From Prado023 sp963714995 (GTDB lineage: Bacteria; Actinomycetota; Actinomycetes; S36-B12; CAIYMF01): a stretch of 64,000 nucleotides of DNA. The stretch covers positions 186,001-250,000 of the forward strand of contig CAVQQP010000017.1 of assembly GCA_963714995.1 (NCBI GenBank). Reading direction: 5' to 3'. The position numbers and the translations under genes were made by a program. Positions 35,873 to 44,702 of the stretch are shown here, one piece after another; within the stretch, counting starts at the first letter, position 1, and the number at the start of each line of letters is the position of its first letter. The notes beneath the pieces were generated by a model. That model was given only the letters and a program-made list of their open reading frames with translations. It had not been told where the DNA came from and did not search any database.

Positions 35873-37747
35873 TCAGCTCGCCGGGGTTGCCCGGTAGATC
35901 GTCGAGGTCGAGTTCTGGGCGAGTTGGACCTCCGCTTCGAGGTCCGCCAGCACATTGGCACCCTCCTCCACCTTCACCATGACCCGACCACTGATCAGTG
36001 GGGCTTGGCCGCCTTCCGCGCTGCACAATTGGCTGGCGCACGGGGCGCTGCCGGCAGCTGTGGTGTAGGAGGGATGGACAGTGAGGTCTACGGCGACCGT
36101 GTAGGTCTTCCCGGAATGATCGATCGTGCTGCACGGCAAGTCACTGACATTGCGACCCCCGATCTCCAGTTCGAAGCACCTGCCTGCCGAAGCGTCGCGG
36201 GGCGTCACTCGCAACGCCGTCTCTGTGGTGACGTTGAGGCTCTGGGAGGTGTTGGTGGTTCCGTTCCAGTACAGGAGCGTCGGCGTGCCCACGAGCCCGG
36301 CGGTGGGGGCAGGGGCGGACGGGCTGAAGAGGCCGCTGCTCGCCGAGCCACGGAGCTGAACCGGGTCAACCACCACGAGGCTGTCCAGACCCCGCTCCAG
36401 CTTCCACCAGGACGGCACCGCCCCGATCGTCGTGGAGCCCATGGACAGCAGATACTCGCCTGACACGCACCCGACGGCCGATGTGCCAGTGCAACGGCTG
36501 CCCTCGGGCGCGACCTGCCGTGCTCCGAAGACCCGGGAGGGGGTCGCAGCGGCGTCCGCGCGCACAATACCGAGGACCTCGACCCCGCCCTGCTGCAAGG
36601 CGATCTGCGCATCCTGTGATGTCAGGGCGGCTGATGCACACGGCTGACCGTTGTTCAACGCCACCGCCGACGAATCCAGGCATCCCACCGGAGTGCTGGC
36701 AATGGTCGTCGCTACCGCGGACCCCTCGTCTGATCCCGGTGTGGCGACCACGGCCCAATCGCCTGAGCCCTGCACCTCGAGGCTGGAGTCCCCTGACTGA
36801 TTGATCGGTGGGGGCGAATCCGTCTGGGCGAGCCCATCGGCCGGGTCGGTGTTGACCTGGGCCTTGGCAACCCTCCCACCGGAACGATCGGTCACCCCGC
36901 TCTCCGAGGAGATCTGAGCCTCTGTACCTCGAAGGAACCCGGTGACCGTGGAGATCTGCTCGATCTGCAGGTTCGCATGAGCCTCGCCGAGCAGCAGGTT
37001 GACGCCGCTGTGTCCGGACCCGGGAATGACTTCGGACGACTGCACTCCGGTCGTGGCATCGTAACCGTGCACCACGACGCTGCCGGCGGCAGCGGAGGTC
37101 GTCGAGTAGAAGTACGGCTGGCAGGGCGCGCTGAACGGGTGCGTCTGTGTTGACATGCATCCCGTTGGTGAGAAGAAGAGCGACGAGGTCCGGTACGTGC
37201 GATCGCCGCCGAACCTGGCACTCGAGGTGACGACCACAGTCACGCGCACCACTGGGGAGTCGGTGGTCGACGACTGGTCAGGGTTGCACGTGCTGGGGCT
37301 CGCCGCCGGTTGCCAACAGCGGGTGGGATAGGTGGCGACGCTGAACGCCACCCCGTCGATGATGAGATCGGGGTTCGTCGATGATCCGGTCCTGCGGTAG
37401 GGATTCAGCGGCGTGCCCGTCGTGACGGTCGAACCTTGGAGGAGCGCCTCGCCATTGAACGTGCCCTCCTGCACGTCAGCGTCCGTCGCCGCCTCGCTGG
37501 TGAGCACGCCCGCTTCGACCGTGGCGAAGGCCATGGCGCGCATCTGCTCCATCGTGCGCTCGGCGATCCTCACCGCCTGCTCGTTGACGCGGTTGCCGGC
37601 CACTCCCCGCATGGTGCTGATCGTGATGGACGCCATCGCAGAGGCGAGGATGCCCACCAGGACCATTGCGACCACGACCTCAAGCAGGGTGAAGCCTGCC
37701 TCGCGTTGGCCTGCGAGGTCGGCACGCACGGGTATACGCCGGACCAT
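35873..37747 (-). CDS. Very large prepilin (PilV-like), possible tip protein
   Basis: A protein of about 624 residues starting MVRRIPVRADLAGQREAG with cleavage before FTLLEVVVAMVLVGI (Glu at +5), the class III/PilV-type prepilin motif. The C-terminal 570 residues are beta-rich and Ser/Thr-rich with at least ten cysteines (for example GCMSTQ, ACSQLC-like CASQLCSA), far larger than a normal minor pilin (150-250 residues). It has the size and position expected of a pilus-tip adhesin; no PilY1 gene is present. The ATG at 37747 is used, although longer in-frame starts exist and no strong ribosome-binding site is seen. Confidence 0.75.
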   Translation of the reverse strand: MVRRIPVRADLAGQREAGFTLLEVVVAMVLVGILASAMASITISTMRGVAGNRVNEQAVRIAERTMEQMRAMAFATVEAGVLTSEAATDADVQEGTFNGEALLQGSTVTTGTPLNPYRRTGSSTNPDLIIDGVAFSVATYPTRCWQPAASPSTCNPDQSSTTDSPVVRVTVVVTSSARFGGDRTYRTSSLFFSPTGCMSTQTHPFSAPCQPYFYSTTSAAAGSVVVHGYDATTGVQSSEVIPGSGHSGVNLLLGEAHANLQIEQISTVTGFLRGTEAQISSESGVTDRSGGRVAKAQVNTDPADGLAQTDSPPPINQSGDSSLEVQGSGDWAVVATPGSDEGSAVATTIASTPVGCLDSSAVALNNGQPCASAALTSQDAQIALQQGGVEVLGIVRADAAATPSRVFGARQVAPEGSRCTGTSAVGCVSGEYLLSMGSTTIGAVPSWWKLERGLDSLVVVDPVQLRGSASSGLFSPSAPAPTAGLVGTPTLLYWNGTTNTSQSLNVTTETALRVTPRDASAGRCFELEIGGRNVSDLPCSTIDHSGKTYTVAVDLTVHPSYTTAAGSAPCASQLCSAEGGQAPLISGRVMVKVEEGANVLADLEAEVQLAQNSTSTIYRATPAS

Positions 37748-37824
37748 GCGATCTGTATCGGCAGGTGAGACCCGGGAGTGAAGGGCTGGGGCGCCGGCGC
37801 GGACGGTCGTGGACGCACCCTGGG

Positions 37825-39126
37825 TCACACGGTGAGCCTTGCTCTCACCAGGGCCGGCCCAAGACGCTCGGCGTCCACCACGGCGGCCCTCCCGTCCCAC
37901 CAGAGAAGGCCCATCAGCAGCAAGTATGTCCAGGTGTGGATGTGCGTCCAGCCGTACCAGATGAGCCAGTCGGACGTGCTGTTAGTGTTCAACGCTCGGA
38001 TTGGGTAGCCAACGGTCCACACCAGGGGGACCACCTGGATGGCCGCCACGCCGAACGCGGTCCCTCGAACCCACGTCCGGTCCGACGCGGCGAGGACCAT
38101 CGCGGCAGGGAACGCCCACACACCGTGATGCAACCACGACACAGGAGACATGAGGACGGTTGCCAAGCCGATGGCCAGGACGGCATCCAACGTGCGCCCC
38201 GCACGCTCCAGCTCTGCGGCTGTCAGCAGGGACAGAATGCCGACGAGTACTGCGGAAACCAGCCACAATCCCTCAGAAGCCCTCGCGTCGAGGTGTGTGT
38301 TCTGGTGATGGAAGAGCCCCCATAGGGATTGGTTCATCACGTCGCGCACATCGCCGACACGCTCGGGATTGCTGAGCACTCCGCCGAAGAAGTACTGCCA
38401 CGAATCGCCCCACCGCACGACTGCACCGATGATCGTGGCAGCGCCGAAGGCCACCGCTGCCACCGCCGCATCTCGCCACCTGCGAGTCGCGACAAGCCAT
38501 ACGATGAAGAGCCCCGGCGTCAGCTTGACCGCTGCCGCCACGCCAGTGAGCACCCCGCGAGGCAGCCAGCTGACCTTCGGACCCGCCCAGTCGAACACCA
38601 CGGCAAAGACGAGGAGGACGCCGATCTGCCCAAGATGCCGCCCGTCAACAACTGACGCGAACATCAGTCCCAGAGCGAGGAGGCCCAGCTTGATCAGGAG
38701 CTGGCCACGACTCGTCGCCGCTCTCGACCAGATCCCCTCCCCCGCGATGTGGACCAGCCCCCACAGGCACCACGTCGACATCACCGTCCACAGGAGGTAG
38801 GCGACGTTGAACGGCGGTACCGCCCACACGGTCATCGCCAGCGCACCGAACGGGCTGTAGGTCCACCGCAGGTTCTCCGGGCTGGTCGTATCGAACCAGT
38901 CGGAGTAGAGGGGGATGCCGTTCAGGATTGCCAGTCCGCCAGCTCGATACACGCCAAGGTCCAAGCCCTTCCACCCCGTGACGAGCACCAGGATGTGCAC
39001 GTAGACCGCCACCAGGGTCACCGCGACCCACGACCACCAACGCGGCACCGGTCCGTTCTTGATATCCGCCCAGGTTGGCTGTCGCAGGCGGGCTTGGCCA
39101 CCCTCCGGTCCTGCCCCCATCGACAT
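37825..39126 (-). CDS. GT87-like polytopic mannosyltransferase
   Basis: A 433-residue membrane protein with about ten helices and the GT87 / DUF2029 signature: GLDLGVYRAGGLAILNG then PLYSDW with a WTYSPFGALAM motif following, in which the first loop holds an Asp (DLGVYR). GT87 enzymes (PimE, PimC/PimB-like) use polyprenyl-phosphomannose to glycosylate lipids or glycans. The ATG at 39126 has AGGGGGA upstream. It opens the operon of prepilin genes, behind its own pil-type promoter, which suggests pilin glycosylation. Confidence 0.85.
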   Translation of the reverse strand: MSMGAGPEGGQARLRQPTWADIKNGPVPRWWSWVAVTLVAVYVHILVLVTGWKGLDLGVYRAGGLAILNGIPLYSDWFDTTSPENLRWTYSPFGALAMTVWAVPPFNVAYLLWTVMSTWCLWGLVHIAGEGIWSRAATSRGQLLIKLGLLALGLMFASVVDGRHLGQIGVLLVFAVVFDWAGPKVSWLPRGVLTGVAAAVKLTPGLFIVWLVATRRWRDAAVAAVAFGAATIIGAVVRWGDSWQYFFGGVLSNPERVGDVRDVMNQSLWGLFHHQNTHLDARASEGLWLVSAVLVGILSLLTAAELERAGRTLDAVLAIGLATVLMSPVSWLHHGVWAFPAAMVLAASDRTWVRGTAFGVAAIQVVPLVWTVGYPIRALNTNSTSDWLIWYGWTHIHTWTYLLLMGLLWWDGRAAVVDAERLGPALVRARLTV

Positions 39127-39168
39127 GGCGGTCCCCCTACCGATCGTTGGTGAGTGCACTCCTCGATG

Positions 39169-39195
39169 GATCGGTCCGCACGCCGGTCTGCTTGA
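39169..39195 (-). promoter_or_regulatory. Predicted pil-type promoter of the GT87/prepilin operon
   Basis: TCAAGC (39195-39190) and CCGATC (39174-39169) are separated by 15 nt on the minus strand and end 42 nt before the GT87 ATG at 39126. It lies just downstream of the pilA terminator, as expected for a new transcript start. Confidence 0.6.
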
Positions 39196-39237
39196 GCGCG
39201 GCCCCAGTGGCCACCTCAGGCTCCTGCACACGCCAAA

Positions 39238-39268
39238 CTGGCGGAGTGGAGGTTCTCCACTCCGCCAG
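39238..39268 (-). terminator. Terminator after pilA
   Basis: CTGGCGGAGTGGA and its complement form a perfect 13-bp stem with a GGTTC loop, 38 bp past the pilA stop codon. It isolates pilA from the GT87 operon. Confidence 0.9.
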
Positions 39269-39305
39269 CCTTGGGTTGTCGAACGTCAGGTCAGTCCCTG
39301 GTGGA

Positions 39306-39758
39306 CTAGGGGGCGCACGTGGTGACGCTTGAGGGCTGAAGGCCGCCTGCGTCGCTCTTGTAGACCCACGTCTGGGTGCTGGGCTGCGCGCCGCTGGCGC
39401 GGGCTGCCGTCATGCAGAAGGCCGCTCCGGAGGCGGTCTGCACGTAGGTCACGTTGTTGCCGTTCGAGATCAGCTGCGTCAGGTTCTCTGGAGTCGAGGC
39501 GATCGTGATGACGTTGCTGGCCTGGGTCACGTCGGCGTTCGCCGGGTAGCTGCCCTCGTGGTCGGTTGCGTACGTCTCGACGACGGTGGCCACGTTGCGG
39601 AGGTCGGCCTTCATGGAGGCGTCCACGGCCTTCTTGCGCTGGCTGAGGAACACCGGGATGGCGATGGCGGCGAGGATGCCGATGATGATGATGACGACCA
39701 GGAGTTCGATGAGGGTGAAGCCCTCGTCGCCCGGCTTCTTGCGCAGCTTCTCCAACAT
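39306..39758 (-). CDS. pilA: Major type IV pilin (PilA)
   Basis: A 150-residue prepilin: leader MLEKLRKKPGDEG, then FTLIELLVVIIIIGILAAIA with Glu at +5 and a hydrophobic assembly helix, QRKKAVDASMKADLRNVATV and a globular domain with a C-terminal Cys pair (AFCMTA, TTCAP) that could form the D-region loop. It is the best major-pilin candidate: it has its own pil-type promoter 57 nt upstream and a dedicated terminator. The last coding bases of the upstream membrane gene end 2 bp before its start. Confidence 0.95.
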   Translation of the reverse strand: MLEKLRKKPGDEGFTLIELLVVIIIIGILAAIAIPVFLSQRKKAVDASMKADLRNVATVVETYATDHEGSYPANADVTQASNVITIASTPENLTQLISNGNNVTYVQTASGAAFCMTAARASGAQPSTQTWVYKSDAGGLQPSSVTTCAP

Positions 39759-39759
39759 G

Positions 39760-41100
39760 TCAAGCTCCTTGTTGTGTGACGTGAGGCCCGGTCATGTGGG
39801 TCCGGACAGAGAGTGCATCGGAGCCGGGATCGGGGCTCTTGAATCCCAGTCGCCCCGTCACTCGAACGGGTGAAGAGACGGTGCTCATGCCGCACGCGGT
39901 GCAGGCGCCCAGTGCGGCATCCAGAGCTGGTTCGCGATGCGGAAGGGCGGCGAGTGCCGCAGCAGCAAGCACGACGAGGTTCCCCGCGCGTACCAGCGTG
40001 TCTGTGTTGAGGATCCACCCTGCATACATCAATCCCGCGCTGCCACCTACCGCGACGACTGCGAACCAGACCTTGCGACCGAGGAACGGCCAGCCGGAGA
40101 TGAGCAGCACCAACGCAAGCGGCCCGAGGTAGTACGCGAACCCGAGAGGGTCGGTTGCGAGCCTCAGGACGATCAGGACGGTCACGAGTTGCCATGGCTG
40201 CCAGAGCAGGCCCAGCCTGCGTCTCTGTGAGAGCACGATCGCGGTGAGCACCACCGTCACGACGATCCCCTGCCCTGCTCGAAGCCACCACCCCGCCGGT
40301 TCGCCGACGGGGACGACCAAGGAGATGAGCGACGATCCCTGAACCGACCACTCCTTCTCGAAGGTTGCGATCGTCCCCAGCGCGGAGAACGGCGCAAGCA
40401 GCATTCCGGACAGGGCGACGACAGCGATTCCAGCGCTGAGGACAGTGACCGCTCCGGCTGCGGGATACGCCAGTAGCAGTAGCGGCACCCCGAGGATGCC
40501 CCACGCCTTGAACCCGGTAGCTGCCGCGACGAGACACACAGCGAGCCACAGTCGTCGACGTTCCGCAGCGATGCCCGCGCCGACGAGGAGCATGCCCGTG
40601 AATACCTCTTCGTAGTGTCCTGCGGCTGCGATCGTGGTGGCTGCCACCACGCCGATCGCCAGGAGGAGCACGATCCGCTGCCTGCTCGCGGCGGGTGTCC
40701 ATCCCTGTCGTAGGAAGGCTCCGGCCGCACCGATGACGATCAGGTGCAGGTACGCCGTCTGAACGAGAACGGCCGACCAGCCCGTTGCACCGGCGATGAT
40801 CGCTCCGGGGACCAGCACCAGCAGGTACAGGGGCCCGATCTGCAGGTAGGAATCGGCAAAGACGTCGAACCTGTCAGGGGACAGCAGTTGGGCGGCAGCA
40901 CGAGCGAACAACCCAGCGTCGTTGGTCGGGCTCAGCGTATGGACGGTCCACACGGCCAGGAGGGTCGTTCCGAGCGCGACCGCCGCGATACCTGGTGCAG
41001 CCGAATCAGCGACTCCGCGTCGCGTGCTGATCGTCACCAACGTGGGCACAGGGGATCTATCGGCCGCTGATCGCGCCGAATGTAGCGAGGTCAGTCGCAC
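39760..41100 (-). CDS. Polytopic membrane protein between two pilin genes
   Basis: A 446-residue protein with about ten to eleven helices and a 60-residue hydrophilic C-terminus. The overall plan resembles GT-C-fold glycosyltransferases (GT39/GT87-like): TNDAGLFARAAAQLL is reminiscent of the first extracytoplasmic loop with an Asp, followed by LQIGPLYLLV. There is no definitive family motif. Between pilA2 and pilA, and overlapping pilA2 by 10 bp, it is likely to act on pilins, for example by glycosylation, but this is an inference. Confidence 0.7.
   Translation of the reverse strand: MRLTSLHSARSAADRSPVPTLVTISTRRGVADSAAPGIAAVALGTTLLAVWTVHTLSPTNDAGLFARAAAQLLSPDRFDVFADSYLQIGPLYLLVLVPGAIIAGATGWSAVLVQTAYLHLIVIGAAGAFLRQGWTPAASRQRIVLLLAIGVVAATTIAAAGHYEEVFTGMLLVGAGIAAERRRLWLAVCLVAAATGFKAWGILGVPLLLLAYPAAGAVTVLSAGIAVVALSGMLLAPFSALGTIATFEKEWSVQGSSLISLVVPVGEPAGWWLRAGQGIVVTVVLTAIVLSQRRRLGLLWQPWQLVTVLIVLRLATDPLGFAYYLGPLALVLLISGWPFLGRKVWFAVVAVGGSAGLMYAGWILNTDTLVRAGNLVVLAAAALAALPHREPALDAALGACTACGMSTVSSPVRVTGRLGFKSPDPGSDALSVRTHMTGPHVTQQGA
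39816..39842 (-). promoter_or_regulatory. Predicted pil-type promoter of pilA
   Basis: TCAAGA (39842-39837) and CCGATG (39821-39816), spaced by 15 nt, lie on the minus strand inside the 3' end of the membrane-protein gene, 57 nt upstream of the pilA ATG. The ten bases CTCCGATGCA are identical to those of the pilT promoter. A GTCACTCGAACGGGTGA inverted repeat at 39857-39873 sits just upstream. Confidence 0.65.
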
Positions 41101-41516
41101 GTGGTGGGGCTCAGGGGGCTGGCGCTGGGCGCGAACCCGAAGAGGCTGCTGAATCCGAAGTAGCGCCCGGACGCTGATCGTGCCGTCATGCAGAAGCTCT
41201 CGCCCCCGATTGCCATGACGGTCATGGAGAATTCGCCCCCGAAGTAGTTGGCATCGGGCGACGCGCGGAACCCGGCAGTCTCGAGAAGGTCGATGGTGCT
41301 GGCGAACTCCCCCTCGCCGGCCCCTGCACGCACCGTGTGCTGAGCAGTTGCCGCGCCGCGCAAGTCACTCGCCACGGCGGTGTCCCAGGCCTTGCGCTGT
41401 TGGCTGAGAAAGGCTGAGAGCGCAATCGTGGCGAGTATGCCCACGACCATCACGACCACAAGCAACTCGACCAGGGTGAAGCCCTTGACCGACTCGCGTT
41501 CATCGAATCTGGCCAT
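41091..41516 (-). CDS. Second PilA-type pilin
   Basis: A 141-residue prepilin beginning MARFDERESVKG with cleavage before FTLVELLVVVMVVGILATIA, Glu at +5. The globular part has a Cys pair (SFCMTA, PTTCD) spaced like that of pilA. It is more diverged than pilA, so it may be a minor pilin or alternative subunit. The ATG at 41516 has GGGAGGG upstream and is favoured over an ATG 24 bp earlier. It overlaps the next membrane-protein gene by 10 bp. Confidence 0.92.
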   Translation of the reverse strand: MARFDERESVKGFTLVELLVVVMVVGILATIALSAFLSQQRKAWDTAVASDLRGAATAQHTVRAGAGEGEFASTIDLLETAGFRASPDANYFGGEFSMTVMAIGGESFCMTARSASGRYFGFSSLFGFAPSASPLSPTTCD

Positions 41517-41592
41517 GGGAGCCCTCCCCTCCGTCGACATCCAACGTCCTCGTCGGTTCGTTGTCGGCTGCTGGCAGTTGAGCTGCTGCTGC

Positions 41593-42821
41593 CTACTGGA
41601 TGAGGTCGAAGACCTTGAAGATCGGCATGTACAGGGCGATGATCATGCCGCCGATGACGACGCCCATCACCGCGATCATGAGCGGCTCGATCAGCGAGGT
41701 CAGCGCCTCCGTCGTGGCCTCGACCTCCTGGTCGTAGAACTCGCTGATCTTGTGCAGCATCTCGTCCAGGGCACCGGTGTCCTCGCCGACGGACATCATC
41801 TGCACGACCATCGGCGGGAACACCGGGTGGTTGTTCAGCGGCCGTGCCAGGGACTCACCCTGGCGCACGCTCTCCTGCACGTCGCGGACGGCCCGTCCCG
41901 ACGACCACGTTGCCCGTCGTGTCCGCCACGATGTCCAGGGCCTGCAGGATCGGGCACACCCGAGTGGATCATCGTCCCCAGGTTGCGGGTGAACCGCGCG
42001 ATCGCGATCTTCTGGAACAGCGGGCCGAACACCGGCACCTTCAACTTGAGCGGGATCGACGACGTTGCGAACCCGGGGGTTGCGCTTGAACTTCTTCCAC
42101 AGGACCCCGAGGACCACCAGGAACGCCAGGATGAAGAGGATCGAGCTCTTCAGCAGCTCCGACATGAGGACGAGGAACCGAGTCGGCGCCGGCAGGGTCC
42201 CCCCAGGCGAGTCGAACATCGTCCTTGAACGTCGGGACGATGAACAGCAGCATGCCCGGTGACGCCCAGCACGGCCATCACCGCGACCACGACCGGGTAG
42301 GTCATCGCGGACTTGACCTTGCCGCGCAGCCTGACCTCGGCCTCGTAGTTCGACGCGATCTGCAGCAGCGACTGGTCCAGGAAGCCACCGACCTCGCCGG
42401 CCCGGCACATGTTGACCATCAGCGGCGGGAACACCTTGGGGTGCGCAGCCATCGCCTCGCTGAGCGCCCGACCGCCCTCGACCTCGCTGCGGACCTGCGT
42501 GAGGACCTTCGCCAGCGGCTTGCAGTCGGTCTGCTCCTCGAGGATCGTCAGCGCGCGCAGCAGCGACAGCCCCGCGTTGATCATCGTGGCGAACTGCCGC
42601 GACATGATCGCGAGGTCCTTCAGCCCGATCTTGTTGCCGAACCCGGGGATGTTGATGTCGCGCTTCATCCCCGCGTTGGCCTCGGTGATCGAGACCGGCG
42701 CGTAGCCCATGCTCTTGAGCTTCGTGGCCACCATGGCCGGCGAGTCGGCCTTGAGCCGGCCCTTGACCATCTTGCCGGCGCGATCACGGACCGCGTAGTC
42801 GTAGTCCATCGTCTTGGTCAT
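41593..42821 (-). CDS. pilC: Type IV pilus inner-membrane platform PilC (several shifts)
   Basis: PilC (GspF-like) is the platform on which PilB and PilT act. The start MTKTMDYDYAVRDRAGKMVK, the first GspF domain (LKDLAIMSRQFATMINAG; RSEVEGGRALSEAM; GGFLDQSL) and the second (IARFTRNLGTMIHSGVP; MSVGEDTGALDEMLHKISEFYD), ending in the conserved YMPIFKVFDLIQ, are all present but spread over frames with changes near 42255, 42190, 42055, 41960 and 41890. Roughly 405-410 residues after correction. It starts 11 bp after pilT. Confidence 0.93.
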
Positions 42822-42832
42822 GACCGCTCCCC

Positions 42833-44453
42833 TCAGTGCCGTCCGGCCATGCGCGTGAAGTCCTCCACGTGGTGGCACTTCTCGAAGGCGGTGTCGTAGG
42901 TGATCCGACCGGCCTTGACCAGCTCGGCGAGGTTCTGGTCCAGGGTGTGCATCCCGTGCTGGGCGCCGGCTTGGAGCGCGGAGTAGATCTGGTGGGTCTT
43001 GCCCTCGCGGATCAGGTTGCGGATGGCCGGGGTGGCCATCAGGACCTCGGTGGCCGCCACCCGACCGCGACCGTCGGCCGTCTTGCACAGCGTCTGGCAG
43101 ACGATCCCCTGCAGCGTGCCGGCCAGCTGCTGGCGGATCTGCTGCTGCTGGCTCGGCGGGAAGACGTCGATGACGCGGTCGATCGTCTGCGCCGCGTCCT
43201 GGGTGTGCAGCGTGGCGAAGACGAGGTGACCGGTCTCGGCCGCGGTCAGCGCCACCTGGATGGTCTCCAGGTCGCGCATCTCGCCGACCAGGATGATGTC
43301 CGGGTCCTGGCGCAGGACGTGCTTGAGGGCGTTGGAGAAGGAGTACGTGTCCTCCCCCACCTCGCGCTGGTTCACCAGGCAGCTCTTGTGCTGGTGGAGG
43401 AACTCGATGGGGTCCTCGACGGTCATGATGTGCTCGTTGCGGGTCCGGTTGGCCAGGTCGACCAGGGCGGCCAGCGTGGTGGACTTGCCCGATCCGGTGG
43501 GGCCGGTGACGAGGACGAAGCCGCGGGGCAGCTGCGCGAAGTTGCCCATCGCCGGCGGCATGCCCAGGGACTCGAGGCTCTTGATCTCGAACGGGATCAC
43601 CCGGAAGGCCGCCCCGAGGGAGTCGCGCTGCTTGTACAGGTTGACGCGGAACCGGGCCACCTCCGGCAGCGCGTAGGAGAAGTCGAGCTCCAGGGTCTCC
43701 TCGAAGCGCTCCCGCTGCTGCTGGGTGACGATCGAGTACATGATCCGCATGATCGTCTCGGGCGTGAGCTCCTCGGTGTCGGGGATCGGCCGGAGGCTGC
43801 CGTCCACGCGAACGGTCGGGGGCGCGCCGGCCGTGAGGTGCAGGTCGGAGCCGCGCATCTCGAGCATGGTCATGAGCGCGCGAGGCCAGGGAGAAGTCGT
43901 CGCGCCGGATCTCGTCCTCGGTGGAGATGCGCGCGTAGGCGGCGGCCTCGGACTCGGCGATCCGGACCTCGGGGATCGGCATCAGGCTGGGGTTCTCGGG
44001 TGCGAGGCCGACGTCAGCCCCGCGGATGTCGGGAGCGAGGCCGGGGACGGGCTGGTGCGTGGGCGCGCGGCGCCATCGGCGGGGCCATCGTGCCCGCGGG
44101 GGCGGCGTACGCGGACGGGGGCAGCTGGCGCTGTGGCTGGGTGGGCCGGCGGCGGTCCGTAGGCCATCGGGGGCGCGGGCGTGGGCGCGACCACCTGGGG
44201 TGCGACGGTCGGGACGGCACTGGACACGGGAGCCGCAGGCCCCGCGGGCGCTGGCGCCGGGGCAGACGACGCTGCGGCAGACGGGCCAAGCACGGACGGC
44301 GCTGCGGGCGCAGGCGCGGGTGACGGCGCGGCGCGGAGCCACCGGCGCCGCGGGCGGAGCGACCGGGGCACTCGCCCAGCGCATGTCGCCTGCCAGCGGA
44401 CCACTCTGGGGAGCCGAAACCTGTGGGGCCACCCCGGGGATGAGCTCGTCCAT
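42833..44453 (-). CDS. pilT: Type IV pilus retraction ATPase PilT with long Ala/Pro-rich N-terminus (shifted)
   Basis: The C-terminal 346 residues are a full PilT: Walker A GPTGSGKST, Asp box EDPIEFLH, Walker B ILVGEMRDLETI, and the His box ATLHTQDAAQTIDRVID, ending with the AIRNLIREGKTHQIYSALQ element. Frame corrections near 43875 (GCC[T]CGC) and in the 43980-44400 stretch connect it to an N-terminus from the ATG at 44453, which has GGAGGG upstream and reads MDELIPGVAPQ. The added region of about 190 residues is Ala/Pro-rich (for example PAPAPAGPAAPVSS). The usual PilT lacks this. Promoter and tandem repeats lie just upstream. Confidence 0.92.
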
Positions 44454-44501
44454 GATCCCTCCGCGCATCGACGCTGCAGGGCACACGCCCTCTGCGTCCT
44501 G

Positions 44502-44529
44502 CATCGGAGTGACAGGTGGGGTGACTTGA
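44502..44529 (-). promoter_or_regulatory. Predicted pil-type promoter of pilT
   Basis: TCAAGT (44529-44524) and CCGATG (44507-44502), spaced by 16 nt, lie on the minus strand, ending 48 nt before the pilT ATG. The core matches the pilA, pilM and GT87 promoters. Confidence 0.65.
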
Positions 44530-44580
44530 GCGGGGGTCCGACCTGCGGATGGCCGACTTCAGCCAGGTTTCAGGCCCCGG

Positions 44581-44636
44581 AGTCGCCCGAGGTTTGGATC
44601 AAACCGCTGAAGGCGCCCGAGACTTGGACGAAACCG
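44581..44636. repeat. Two imperfect 26-nt tandem repeats upstream of pilT
   Basis: AGTCGCCCGAGGTTTGGATC.. (44581-44606) and AGGCGCCCGAGACTTGGACG.. (44611-44636) agree at 21 of 26 positions, period 30 nt; both end AAACCG. The first holds the inverted repeat GGTTTGGATCAAACC. They lie in the 250-bp gap between pilB and pilT, above the pilT promoter. Function is unknown. Confidence 0.7.
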
Positions 44637-44702
44637 TGATCTTGCTCGGTGGCGGGGGCAGCGGTTCGGCGTGGGCGTGGGAGGCGGGGCGCCCCACCAG
44701 CG

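Noticed and set aside
37756..37761. CCGATA before the large prepilin start as a promoter -10 box
   Set aside because: It is only nine bases upstream of the ATG and has no good TCAAG partner at 15-16 nt.
41517..41592. A sixth pil-type promoter before the second pilin
   Set aside because: Only TCAACT and CCGACG-like boxes occur here with a 19-nt spacer, which is outside the pattern. The gene is probably read from the pilT promoter.
44520..44702. A c-di-GMP riboswitch upstream of pilT
   Set aside because: Neither the GEMM-I core nor a conserved pseudoknot pattern could be found; only tandem repeats are present.
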